Notes: generated by a model not told the origin, from the sequence alone. A stretch of 22,351 nucleotides of DNA from JBQTHP01 sp052389755 (GCA_052389755.1 JBQTHP010000192.1:1-22351); one strand, 5' to 3'; counted from the first letter of the stretch, positions 1 to 7,219 are shown. Numbers and translations: made by a program.

Positions 1-47
1 CGATTCGAGCGCGATATTCCGCTGGTCGACCGGGGAGGAGAGTTCAG

Positions 48-446
48 ATGATGCACCTTCGATCGAAACAGGCCGCGGTCGCGCTGGTTTCTCTGCTACT
101 GATCGCCGGCGGCCTGCCTCGGACTACGCGGGCGGCGATAATCGACACGCAGACCGTGCTGGCCTCGCATGCGCGCGGCGAATCGTTGCAGCGCATCGAC
201 CGCGTGCTGCAGCAGGATGAACTGCGGGCGCGCCTCGCCAAGCTGGGTGTTGAACGCGGGGCCGTCGACGCGCGCCTTGCGGCCCTCACGGATGCGGAGC
301 TCGCCTCGTTTGCCGAGCGCCTCGAAAGCGCACCGACCGGCGGCGATGCGCTCGGCGTCATCGGAGTCGTGTTCCTCGTGCTCCTGATCCTGGAGCTCGT
401 CGGCGTGATCGACATCTTCAAGACCGTCGGCCCGCCACGGCGCTAG
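48..446 (+). CDS. PA2779-family exported membrane protein
   Basis: 132 residues. The protein starts with a signal-like hydrophobic segment (about residues 8-29, ending TRAA). A charged helical region follows, including QRIDRVLQQDELRARLAKLGV and LTDAELASFAERLE, then a glycine-rich GGDALG turn and one C-terminal transmembrane segment (about 105-124). This layout, with the 'VLxxxxxxxxxxRIxxxLxxxELxxxLxxLGV' region and the GG-hydrophobic tail, matches the PA2779 family (DUF6627) of proteobacteria, whose function is unknown. The start is supported by GGAGGAG at 35-41, just before two consecutive ATGs (48 and 51); either could be used. The cysteine peptidase of the PA2778 family that often neighbours this gene is not seen downstream; upstream lies outside the window. 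Confidence 0.85.
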   Translation: MMHLRSKQAAVALVSLLLIAGGLPRTTRAAIIDTQTVLASHARGESLQRIDRVLQQDELRARLAKLGVERGAVDARLAALTDAELASFAERLESAPTGGDALGVIGVVFLVLLILELVGVIDIFKTVGPPRR

Positions 447-478
447 AGCTGCGCCGACGTATCGCGTGTACGGCCTTT

Positions 479-691
479 TCAGCGTTTTCTGAGCCCGACG
501 ACGACGAGCACAAGACCCGCGCCGAGCGCCGCGCCGCCGATCCATTCCGGGACGCTGCGTTCGTGCTGCACCTTCGCTTCGAGATCACCGAACTTCAATA
601 CGCTCTCCTCGCGCGTATAGGTGGGTCCCTTGATCAGTATGAAAAGCCCCACCGCAATAAGGACCGCGCCCCCAATCTGCAGAACTCGCAT
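479..691 (-). CDS. Small two-TM membrane protein (DUF3185-like)
   Basis: 70 residues with hydrophobic segments at about 4-22 and 49-67, joined by a charged loop containing LKFGDLEAKVQHERSVPEW. The size and two-helix layout resemble small uncharacterised DUF3185-type membrane proteins; this is a loose match by pattern and no function can be given. The start at 691 was chosen because GGAGAG lies just upstream and because the protein then begins directly with a membrane segment. The reading frame extends further upstream, to 826, but that extension overlaps the next gene and looks non-coding. It lies 67 bases downstream of the EEISWGQ membrane protein on the same strand and may be cotranscribed with it. 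It converges on the PA2779-family gene with only 32 bases between them. Confidence 0.65.
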   Translation of the reverse strand: MRVLQIGGAVLIAVGLFILIKGPTYTREESVLKFGDLEAKVQHERSVPEWIGGAALGAGLVLVVVGLRKR

Positions 692-758
692 GCATTCTCT
701 CCGGCGGTAACAGATCCGCGCGCCCAGTGTTCCAGAAGCGACGCCAGGCTGCAGCAGC

Positions 759-1730
759 TTATCGGGAGCTCCGCATGCCGGCAGGGCGCCAGACCCGGTA
801 GCTGTACAGGAGTGCGAACACCGCAATCAGGAATTCTGCAATTTCCGGATGCACCCAGACGCCGGCAAACGCAACGAGCACCGCCAGCGGTACGAGCGCC
901 GGGTGCGGCAGCACCGCCAGCAGAAACGGTGAGCGGGTCTTTGCAACGACGAACCACGAAGCGATGACAGCTGCAGCGAAGCCGAGCGATCCGAACTGTG
1001 TCCCGCGCGTGAGGAGTTCCTTTGCCAAAAGGTTGTGGAGGGTCGTTTCATGCTGGTAGTTCAACGAGGCCCAGTCGGCAGGTGTGCTGAAGCCGAACCA
1101 CACCTGGCCCCAGCTGATCTCCTCCATTGCGACCAGGAACAACCCCACTGCAGCCAGAAAGTACATCAGGGCGATGCGCCGACCGACCGGGCCGTCCACG
1201 TTCCGCCGCCGCGCGGCGATGGTACACAGCACCGACGAGATCATGAGCAGCACGAACGATGCGTTCTCCAGCGCAGCCTCTTTCGCGAATAGCCATCGCG
1301 TTTCGAACGACGTTCTCAGCATCCAGAGCACGAAAATCGCACCGCCAAAGGCGAGTGACACGAAGAGCGTGAGCCGCGGCGATGTCGGCGGTGCGTTCTC
1401 GCTCAGCCGATCCCGCTGCAACGCATCCATGAGACCCGCGCGCCGTGTGGGATTCGAGGCGAGCAGACAGAACAGGCCGCCAGCCGATGCGACGAGCGCG
1501 AGTCCCGCGAGGGCTCGCGCCATGCGCGCCACGCCGGCCTCGGTAATGATGCCATCGGGACTCAGCACCTTGCCGGCGAGCATCGTGACCTGGTCGACGA
1601 ACGAGTAGCGCGCGAGCAGCGCAAATGCGGCCGCCGCCAGACATGCCCAGCCGACGATCGCGAGCAAGGCCGAGCTATCGAGCGTCAACCGAAGGTCGCT
1701 CTCACGAAGGAAGCGCGCCCTCGGGTACAT
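759..1730 (-). CDS. Multi-pass membrane protein with EEISWGQ motif
   Basis: 323 residues with about eight hydrophobic segments (roughly 20-41, 70-91, 119-140, 156-172, 185-202, 247-265, 270-294 and 299-316). The conserved-looking core is the motif EEISWGQ at 203-209, followed by NYQHETTLHNLL at 224-235. This pairing recurs in a widespread family of uncharacterised bacterial membrane proteins, where an acidic pair and a histidine-rich loop sit next to membrane helices. No function is known to me, and metal or lipid-linked substrate binding would be speculation. The start is firm: GGGAGGAG lies 4 bases before the ATG. It is divergent from the hydroxylase gene, with 52 bases between their starts, so the two may share a control region. 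Confidence 0.8.
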   Translation of the reverse strand: MYPRARFLRESDLRLTLDSSALLAIVGWACLAAAAFALLARYSFVDQVTMLAGKVLSPDGIITEAGVARMARALAGLALVASAGGLFCLLASNPTRRAGLMDALQRDRLSENAPPTSPRLTLFVSLAFGGAIFVLWMLRTSFETRWLFAKEAALENASFVLLMISSVLCTIAARRRNVDGPVGRRIALMYFLAAVGLFLVAMEEISWGQVWFGFSTPADWASLNYQHETTLHNLLAKELLTRGTQFGSLGFAAAVIASWFVVAKTRSPFLLAVLPHPALVPLAVLVAFAGVWVHPEIAEFLIAVFALLYSYRVWRPAGMRSSR

Positions 1731-1782
1731 TCAACTCCTCCCGCAGCGTCAACCCGGGGATGGAAAGCAATAATCGTTCCAG

Positions 1783-2574
1783 ATGAACATGTCCGCTGAA
1801 CCATGGATTCGGCTCGCAAGCTTCGCGGTCGTCTTCGCACTCGTGGCGATCTGGGAGCTCGCCGCGCCGCGTCGCCCGCAGAGCATCGGCCGCCGCGTGC
1901 GCTGGCCGGGCAACCTCGGCATCCTGGCGATCGATACGCTCCTCGTTCGCCTGCTCTTTCCGACCGCGGCCGTCGGATTCGCCTTGGTCGCCGAAACCCG
2001 GGAGTGGGGGCTGCTTGCACACATCGAGCTTGCACTCTGGGTCGAGATCGTCGTCACGGTGCTCGTCCTCGATCTCGCGATCTACGCGCAGCACGTGCTG
2101 TTCCATCACGTGCCGGTGCTCTGGCGCCTGCACCGGATGCATCACGCGGACCTCGAGCTCGACGTCACGACGGGTGTGCGCTTCCATCCCGCGGAGATCG
2201 TGCTGTCGATGCTGATCAAGCTCGGGATGATCGCGGCGCTCGGCGCGCAGCCGATCGGTGTGCTGCTGTTCGAGGTGCTGTTGAATGCAACCTCGATGTT
2301 CAACCACGGCAACGTGCGCCTGCCGCGGCGGCTTGATGCGCTGCTGCGCCGGATCGTCGTCACGCCGGAGATGCACCGGGTGCACCACTCCATCGAGCGG
2401 CGCGAGACGGACAGCAACTTCGGGTTCAACCTGCCCTGGTGGGACAGGCTGTTCGGAACCTATCGAAGCGAGCCCGCAGCCGGGCACGAGCGCATGGTGA
2501 TCGGCATTCCCCAGTTCCGGACGACGAGGGATCTGCGGCTCGACCGGATGCTCATCCAGCCGGCGCGGCGCTGA
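1783..2574 (+). CDS. Fatty acid hydroxylase / sterol desaturase family protein
   Basis: 263 residues. An integral membrane di-iron oxygenase of the fatty acid hydroxylase superfamily (PF04116), which uses oxygen to hydroxylate or desaturate lipids. The histidine clusters that bind the two irons are visible: HVLFHH at 104-109, HRMHH at 117-121, RFH at 133-135, N174-H175, and HRVHH at 198-202. Hydrophobic segments lie at about 11-27, 48-70, 87-103 and 141-170. The C-terminal NFGFNLPWWDRLFGTYR is typical of the bacterial branch of the family. The substrate cannot be read from the sequence. The start is uncertain between ATG 1783 and ATG 1789, since only a weak GGATGG lies upstream. Confidence 0.9.
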   Translation: MNMSAEPWIRLASFAVVFALVAIWELAAPRRPQSIGRRVRWPGNLGILAIDTLLVRLLFPTAAVGFALVAETREWGLLAHIELALWVEIVVTVLVLDLAIYAQHVLFHHVPVLWRLHRMHHADLELDVTTGVRFHPAEIVLSMLIKLGMIAALGAQPIGVLLFEVLLNATSMFNHGNVRLPRRLDALLRRIVVTPEMHRVHHSIERRETDSNFGFNLPWWDRLFGTYRSEPAAGHERMVIGIPQFRTTRDLRLDRMLIQPARR

Positions 2575-2580
2575 GAGCGC

Positions 2581-2793
2581 TCAGACGAAGAACGGCGCGA
2601 GCGGCGGTGCCGACTCGCGCAGCGAACGTGGTTTTGCGCCCGATGCCGGGCTCGGCTCGCCCGTGCACTGAGACTCGGCGGGACGAGCCCACGTCTCGCT
2701 GCAGAACACCCACGGGGCGCCGGCCCACGCAGCCAGGGCGAGTGTCACTCCGCCCAAAGCAAAACGTCGGCGCCGCCCGAGACCCGCGTTCAT
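2581..2793 (-). CDS. Possible small exported protein, 70 residues
   Basis: A short frame starting MNAGLGRRRRFALGG with an arginine-rich n-region, a hydrophobic stretch at about 12-29 and a polar, proline-rich remainder with cysteines at 31 and 43. It looks like a small secreted or membrane-anchored protein. I do not recognise a family. The ribosome binding site is weak. It fits neatly between its neighbours, 6 bases from the convergent hydroxylase gene. High-GC DNA makes spurious frames common, so it is a candidate only. Confidence 0.35.
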   Translation of the reverse strand: MNAGLGRRRRFALGGVTLALAAWAGAPWVFCSETWARPAESQCTGEPSPASGAKPRSLRESAPPLAPFFV

Positions 2794-2881
2794 GAGTCCG
2801 AGCGTACCGCACGCAGTGCAATCAGACCATCCGGCGGAAGGATCGCCCGTCGCATCTGATCTTCCGGTCGTCGCATTTCGG

Positions 2882-4555
2882 TCAACTGTCGAGCGGACGC
2901 GGCCGCGCGGCGGGTTTCGCCGGCCGCCGGCGCCACCGCTCGCGAACGGCCCGAAACTTGGCCTTCCAGCCCACCCGATCGTCGGAAACGGTGTCGAGGA
3001 AATCGGCCAGGCGCTTCGATTGCGCGACGGTGGCAATCGTGAGTATGAACGTGCCCGCGAGCACCACGAGGAAGAGGATCAGCTTCACTCCCATGCTGCG
3101 ATGCGCCTCGGCCAGGATGTTCATGCCGAGAAGCCCGGAGGCCACGGTGCCGATGAGCCCGAGGATCGTGACGACGGTCAGCCGCAGCAGCGTGTTCGCC
3201 TGGCGACGCGCACTGTCCGAGTCGAGGTAGCTGTTCATGTCCACCACCTCGTTCCGCACTTCCTGGTAGAGCTCGTCGCTGCCGAGGTGCCTGCACAGGC
3301 GGCCGAACACGCTGCGCGCCAGGTTCTGGTTGGAGACCTCGTGGAACCAGTAGCGGTGCGTGAACCGCAGAAAGACCTCCATCATCTGGCGGATCGTGCG
3401 CTTGAATCCCTTCACCGACTCGGTGTCGCCGACGGCGAGGCGGTTCATCGCCACCGCGAGCTCATCGGACATGGAGATGAGCGCCGCCTTATGAAAGTGC
3501 GCGATGAGGAACAGCAGGAAGTACTGATGACGGAACTGACCAAGGAGTCCCGTGACCGCGCCCCCGAAGAACACATCGTCGTGCCGGCCCACCGTGACGA
3601 AGGTCTGTCCCGAGACGACGAAGCGCGTGTCGCCCGAGAAACGCTCGCCCGTGCGGCCCCAGAAGCGATCGTCGCAGTACTCGCGCTCGAAGTCCGCGAG
3701 GGTGCTGTCCGAGTACGGCAGCGCACCCGGCTCCCCGGGACGCGTCACGAGCGCGAAGCGCACGAAGTCGGCGCGAGTGAGCTCGGTCGGATCATCCACG
3801 GCGATGTAGGCCATGAACGGCATGCGGGAATACTCGAGCTGCCGGAAACGCAGCGCGCCCGTCTGCCCCGGATACTCGAGAGCAAGCGGCAGGAGCAGGT
3901 GCTCCCAGTGATGCGCGATGCAGGGTGCGCGGTAGCGCGCGACGAACGACAGATATTTCGAGCGCGCGGCGTAGTCCGACGCGGCGAGCACGCGTCCTTC
4001 CCGGTCGAGCCACTCGACGAGCCGCGGGCAGTTGCCGCCCTGCCCGCTCTGGTCCCAGTACGCAGGGTATGCCCGGCCGAACCGGAACAGCGTCTCCTGC
4101 GCGACGTCGAGCGGAATGTCGCTCGCATGCAGCTCGAAGGTGAGGATCGCGATATCGGCGTCGAGAAAGAAGTAGAGCTCGACGTGTTCCACGTCGAGCT
4201 CGGTCGCCGGGCCACTCTCCTCGAAGACGATGCGAATGCGCTTCACATCGTCGCGCCTGTACACGTGCAGGCTCGGCTCCTCATCCCGCCGTGAGGCTTC
4301 CTGACCGACGCTGGCACCGTACAGAAAGCGCTGCACGTAAGGCAGGAACGTCACGAACTCCTTGTAGTGGCGCTCCTGGAACTCGGCCGGGTCTGCGCAG
4401 AACTTGTCGACGACCTCGCGCCAGGGATTGCCGAGCGGCGTTTTTTCCAGCGCCTCCCAGTGGCGCTGCACCTGCTCGCCGGGACGCAGCGGCATGAGCT
4501 GCAGCGGCCAGAACACGATCTGGCGGAAGTGCCGGACGATGAGATCGCGTGCCAT
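2882..4555 (-). CDS. CorA-like 2-TM-GMN membrane protein
   Basis: 557 residues. The C-terminus has two transmembrane helices (about 456-476 and 490-512), and the first ends exactly in GMN (477-479). That is the signature of CorA-type magnesium/cobalt channels, where the GMN loop forms the pore mouth. A basic tail (RERWRRRPAKPAARPRP) follows and would lie in the cytoplasm. The long N-terminal part (1-455) is soluble and mixed alpha/beta, and much longer than in ordinary CorA (whole protein about 315 residues). The usual loop sequence MPEL is replaced by ILAEAH. It may transport a divalent cation, or be a sensor with a CorA-like anchor. It begins 3 bases after the methyltransferase stop codon, so the two are almost certainly translated together. 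A weak G-rich stretch serves as ribosome site. Confidence 0.8.
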   Translation of the reverse strand: MARDLIVRHFRQIVFWPLQLMPLRPGEQVQRHWEALEKTPLGNPWREVVDKFCADPAEFQERHYKEFVTFLPYVQRFLYGASVGQEASRRDEEPSLHVYRRDDVKRIRIVFEESGPATELDVEHVELYFFLDADIAILTFELHASDIPLDVAQETLFRFGRAYPAYWDQSGQGGNCPRLVEWLDREGRVLAASDYAARSKYLSFVARYRAPCIAHHWEHLLLPLALEYPGQTGALRFRQLEYSRMPFMAYIAVDDPTELTRADFVRFALVTRPGEPGALPYSDSTLADFEREYCDDRFWGRTGERFSGDTRFVVSGQTFVTVGRHDDVFFGGAVTGLLGQFRHQYFLLFLIAHFHKAALISMSDELAVAMNRLAVGDTESVKGFKRTIRQMMEVFLRFTHRYWFHEVSNQNLARSVFGRLCRHLGSDELYQEVRNEVVDMNSYLDSDSARRQANTLLRLTVVTILGLIGTVASGLLGMNILAEAHRSMGVKLILFLVVLAGTFILTIATVAQSKRLADFLDTVSDDRVGWKAKFRAVRERWRRRPAKPAARPRPLDS

Positions 4556-4558
4556 GGG

Positions 4559-5908
4559 TCAGTAGCCCCCGCGCGTACGCGCGTCGGCGTGCATGCGCGC
4601 AAGGAAGTCGCGTACCGCCGGCTCGGCCTCCTCGGCACTCATGACGCGCTGCTCCACGAGCGTGCGCGCCATGTCGTGCACGGTGCGCTTGCCGTCGATG
4701 AGCGACATGAGGAACGCGTGGATTCGGGTCGAGAATGACTGCAGCTGAAAATCCTGCGACAGCGGCACCGGAAGGTCGGATCGCAGCAGCCATTCCGGCA
4801 GCCGGCTGTGCTCGTCGGCACGCAGGACCTCGTGCTGTTTCACAGCTCGCCAGGCGAGTACGGTTTCGAGGCGCGCATGCCGGCTCGCGGGCGACTGCAT
4901 GTAGGGAATGGTCGTCTCCTGTTGCCCCGCGGGCCCGAAGCCGGCGCCCGATACGACCTCGAGAGCTTCTTCGAGGCTGAGCCGCTGAGCACGCTCACCG
5001 TGCGAAAAAGCGAGAGAGCCGAAGTTGAGCCACACGCCGCCGGGCGCGAGCCAGCGGTTCACGCGCGCGGCGAAGCGGCCGAGCGGCTCGTCGATGATAT
5101 CGATGAACCACGGCGTGACGATGGTGTGGAATACCCCTTCGGCGAATGGCGCGCGGAGCGCGTCTGCGGCGACGAGAGAGAAGCCGTCGCCCACCGGGGC
5201 AGGCGCCTGAAGCATACGCAGGACGGCGTGGTCCGCGAGCGTGCGCGGTGCGATCGGAAACTCGTACAGCTCGACGGCTCCGCCGTGCATCACCTGGCGC
5301 GCGATGAATAAGAGGAGTGGATTGAAATCGGTGGCGACGGTGAGCGCCGGGCCGCACTGCATGTGAATGTCGTACGCGAGACGCCCCGCGCCTGCGCCCA
5401 GCACGAGCGTGCGACCCCAATCGTGACTTGCTCCGGCCACGGCACGGACCGCCTCGAGCGATGCGGCGTTCTCGGCATCGCCCCAGGCCCAGTCGCGATG
5501 CACGTTCTGGTAATAGTTCGTGAGGCCCTGATCGAGCGGCAACCGCGTGCGCAGCGCGAGATGCGACTCGTACGAGATCTGCGAATCGCCGGTGCCGAGC
5601 GGCGCGAGCAGCAGTTTCAACCGCCGCGCATGATCCTCGTGAGCGGCAGCGAGCATCTCGAGGCGACTGCGCGTGAGAGAAGACGACGGCGCCGTCGCGA
5701 GCTCGGCGCGGAAAGCGCGCGCCTCGCGTTCACTCTCCAGAAGCAGGAAGGTGAGCCGGCCGCGCCACTCGGCCAGAGCAGCCTGAGGCTCTGCGAAGAG
5801 CCACGGCACCCCGCCGATGACCGGGAAGCCTGCACTGCAACTCTCGCAGATCCAGCCGGCGCGCTGCAGCGCAAGCCGGCCGCGCGCGCAGCGCGGGCAA
5901 TGCAACAT
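4559..5908 (-). CDS. N2227-like SAM-dependent methyltransferase with zinc ribbon
   Basis: 449 residues from the chosen start. Residues 1-38 form a Trm112-like zinc ribbon, with cysteines at 4, 7, 21 and 24 followed by FPVIGGVPWLF. Residues about 165-300 are a class I methyltransferase fold: VLGAGAGRLAYD at 169-180 binds S-adenosylmethionine, DFNP at 194-197 is the strand-2 acidic end, and TPWFIDIID (265-273) with PGGVWLNFGSL (289-299) matches the N2227 family, which includes carnosine N-methyltransferase. Residues about 385-440 (FLMSLIDGKRTVHDMARTL) resemble a PqqD-type small winged helix. The substrate is unknown. The start is uncertain: GTG 5935 adds 9 residues and follows a run of G. The frame stays open to an ATG at 6103, but that would make a low-complexity arginine-rich leader without a ribosome site. 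It is the first gene of a two-gene unit with the CorA-like gene. Confidence 0.8.
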   Translation of the reverse strand: MLHCPRCARGRLALQRAGWICESCSAGFPVIGGVPWLFAEPQAALAEWRGRLTFLLLESEREARAFRAELATAPSSSLTRSRLEMLAAAHEDHARRLKLLLAPLGTGDSQISYESHLALRTRLPLDQGLTNYYQNVHRDWAWGDAENAASLEAVRAVAGASHDWGRTLVLGAGAGRLAYDIHMQCGPALTVATDFNPLLLFIARQVMHGGAVELYEFPIAPRTLADHAVLRMLQAPAPVGDGFSLVAADALRAPFAEGVFHTIVTPWFIDIIDEPLGRFAARVNRWLAPGGVWLNFGSLAFSHGERAQRLSLEEALEVVSGAGFGPAGQQETTIPYMQSPASRHARLETVLAWRAVKQHEVLRADEHSRLPEWLLRSDLPVPLSQDFQLQSFSTRIHAFLMSLIDGKRTVHDMARTLVEQRVMSAEEAEPAVRDFLARMHADARTRGGY

Positions 5909-6050
5909 CGCCGCCAGATCCGCCTCTCGCTCCACGCGAAATTGCCCCCCGCGCTCTCTTGCGCGCGATGCTGCTGCACGCGCACACGGGCGGTCAACCG
6001 GGGCGAGCGGATGCGGCCAATGATCCCGTGCGACGCGCGCTGAGCGCACG

Positions 6051-6072
6051 CCGGCGGGCGCGCGCCCGCCGG
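6051..6072. repeat. Perfect 22-bp GC-only palindrome
   Basis: The 22 bases read identically on both strands, with the centre between 6061 and 6062. An outer six-base pair of arms, CGCACG (6045-6050) and CGTGCG (6079-6084), can extend the stem with a six-base bulge on one side. It lies in the control region between the divergent methyltransferase and LacI genes, 19 bases before the -35 box of the latter. There is no T-tract, so it is not a typical terminator. It could be a cruciform or a protein-binding site, but GC-only palindromes also arise easily in DNA of this composition. Confidence 0.6.
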
Positions 6073-6090
6073 GCGCGCCGTGCGACCGGT

Positions 6091-6120
6091 TTGACAGCTT
6101 CATAGCCGCGAAACTAAACT
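6091..6120 (+). promoter_or_regulatory. Sigma-70-type promoter of the LacI/glucan operon
   Basis: A perfect -35 box, TTGACA (6091-6096), is followed after 18 bases by TAAACT (6115-6120), which matches TATAAT at four of six positions. Transcription would begin near 6127. The two operator-like palindromes lie just downstream of that point, and the ribosome site and LacI reading frame follow. The promoter stands out from the surrounding GC-rich DNA. Confidence 0.7.
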
Positions 6121-6135
6121 CCGGGCCAAGCAGAA

Positions 6136-6147
6136 GAAAACGGTTTC
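6136..6147. promoter_or_regulatory. LacI-type operator 1
   Basis: GAAAACGGTTTC is an imperfect palindrome with a central CG, as usual for LacI/GalR-family operators. Five of six base pairs are symmetric; only the pair flanking the CG is mismatched. Read on the minus strand it is GAAACCGTTTTC, which shares the pattern GWAACCGTTTWC with the second site. It lies about 10-20 bases after the predicted transcription start, where a bound repressor would block elongation or promoter clearance. Confidence 0.65.
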
Positions 6148-6154
6148 ATGGGCA

Positions 6155-6168
6155 CGTAACCGTTTACG
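6155..6168. promoter_or_regulatory. LacI-type operator 2
   Basis: CGTAACCGTTTACG has six of seven base pairs symmetric about a central CG. Its core GTAACCGTTTAC matches the reverse complement of the first site at 10 of 12 positions. The centres of the two sites are 20 bp apart, close to two helical turns, which would put two repressor dimers on the same face. It ends 12 bases before the LacI ribosome site, which is consistent with autoregulation of the whole operon. Confidence 0.65.
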
Positions 6169-6180
6169 AACGAGCTTTGC

Positions 6181-6187
6181 GGAGGAG
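6181..6187 (+). promoter_or_regulatory. Ribosome binding site deciding the LacI start
   Basis: GGAGGAG is a full Shine-Dalgarno match. Six bases (6188-6193) separate it from the codon ACG at 6194. In the reading frame of the helix-turn-helix there is no ATG, GTG, TTG or CTG between the upstream stop (TGA at 6092-6094) and the DNA-binding domain. The site therefore identifies ACG 6194 as the position of the start codon. Confidence 0.75.
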
Positions 6188-6193
6188 ACTTCC

Positions 6194-7219
6194 ACGACCG
6201 TCACGATCCGGGACGTAGCGCGGCGGGCGAAGGTTTCGGTCGCCACCGTCTCGCGGGCGCTCAATGGTGCGGGTGCCGTCACCGACGCGACCCGCGCGCG
6301 CGTCCAGCGTGTTGCGGAAAAACTCCACTACACGCCGCACGCTGCGGCGCGCAGCCTCAGCACGCGGCGCACCCAGACGATCGGGGTACTGCTGCCGGAC
6401 ATCTACGGTGAATTCTTCTCCGAGCTCCTGCGTGGAATCGACGCCGCGGCACGCAGCCGCGGGCTTCACTTGCTCGTCACCGGCTCACACGGCGATGCCG
6501 CGGAGGCCGCGGCCGCGATCCGGGCCATGGCAGGTCGGGTCGACGGCCTGCTCGTCCTGTCGCCGTACCTCGAATCAAACTTCCTGAGCATGGCGCGCAC
6601 GCGCGCACCCGTCGTTCTCATGAACGCGCGCTCGTCCGAATTCCCGGCGTTCGCCATCGACAACTACGGCGGCGCCCTCGCGATGGCTTCGCACCTCTCG
6701 GCGCTGGGTTACCGCTGCATCGCCCATGTCGGCGGCCCTGCCGACAATTTCGACGCGCAGGAGCGCCTGCGCGGTTACCGCGCCGCGCTCGCGAAGCAGC
6801 GCCCGCGGCTCGACGCGCTCGTCGAGGCCGGAGATTTCAGCGAAGAGTCGGGCTACGCCGCGGGCAAACGACTGCTGGCTCGCTCGCAGCGGCCCGATGC
6901 GATCTTCGCCGCCAACGACATGATGGCGATCGGGTGCCTCTTCGCGCTGACGGAGGCCGGCGTCGGCGTGCCGGGCGAGATCGCGCTTGCCGGCTTCGAT
7001 GACATTCCGATCGCGCGCTTCGTCACGCCGCCCCTTACGACGGTTCACGTCGACATTGCCGACATGGGGCGCCGTGCACTCGACGCGCTCAACCTTTCGA
7101 TCGAAGGCTCGACTGCACGTGGCCGTTTCGCGGCAACGCTGCCCACCGAGCTCGTAATTCGCGCTTCGTGCGGTGGCCGCACGAAGTACTCACACAACGC
7201 CATCGGGGAAATGCCATGA
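6194..7219 (+). CDS. LacI/GalR-family repressor, apparent ACG start
   Basis: 341 residues when begun at ACG 6194, the normal family length. The N-terminus TVTIRDVARRAKVSVATVSR is a classic LacI helix-turn-helix, followed by the hinge region (HYTPHAAARSL) that contacts the minor groove. A periplasmic-binding-protein-like effector domain (about 60-330) ends with IALAGFDDIPIARFVTPPLTTV. The likely effector is a sugar released from the glucan handled by the operon, and the target sites are the two operators upstream of its own gene. It overlaps the TonB receptor by four bases (ATGA). The start codon is anomalous: ACG stands where ATG is expected. The next usual codon in frame, TTG at 6470, would remove the entire DNA-binding domain. 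A rare real ACG start, a mutation or a sequence error are all possible. Confidence 0.85.
   Translation, partial: TTVTIRDVARRAKVSVATVSRALNGAGAVTDATRARVQRVAEKLHYTPHAAARSLSTRRTQTIGVLLPDIYGEFFSELLRGIDAAARSRGLHLLVTGSHGDAAEAAAAIRAMAGRVDGLLVLSPYLESNFLSMARTRAPVVLMNARSSEFPAFAIDNYGGALAMASHLSALGYRCIAHVGGPADNFDAQERLRGYRAALAKQRPRLDALVEAGDFSEESGYAAGKRLLARSQRPDAIFAANDMMAIGCLFALTEAGVGVPGEIALAGFDDIPIARFVTPPLTTVHVDIADMGRRALDALNLSIEGSTARGRFAATLPTELVIRASCGGRTKYSHNAIGEMP

Noticed and set aside
447..478. Possible bidirectional terminator between convergent genes
   Set aside because: No stem-loop of convincing length can be drawn in the 32 bases, only short T runs next to it.
2792..4294. A 500-codon open frame on the + strand
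   Set aside because: It lies opposite the CorA-like gene, is full of histidine, arginine and glutamate typical of an antisense high-GC frame, and has no family features. The minus-strand protein has clear membrane helices and a GMN motif.
5909..6103. N-terminal extension of the methyltransferase to ATG 6103
   Set aside because: The added 65 residues are low-complexity and arginine-rich, lack a ribosome site at the start, and overlap the operon promoter; the zinc ribbon begins right at the ATG chosen.
6148..6159. ATG GGC ACG TAA, a three-codon leader frame before LacI
   Set aside because: It has no ribosome site and overlaps the second operator; most likely chance.
6470..7219. Short LacI version starting at TTG 6470
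   Set aside because: It would lack the whole helix-turn-helix, which is perfectly preserved upstream in the same frame behind a consensus ribosome site.
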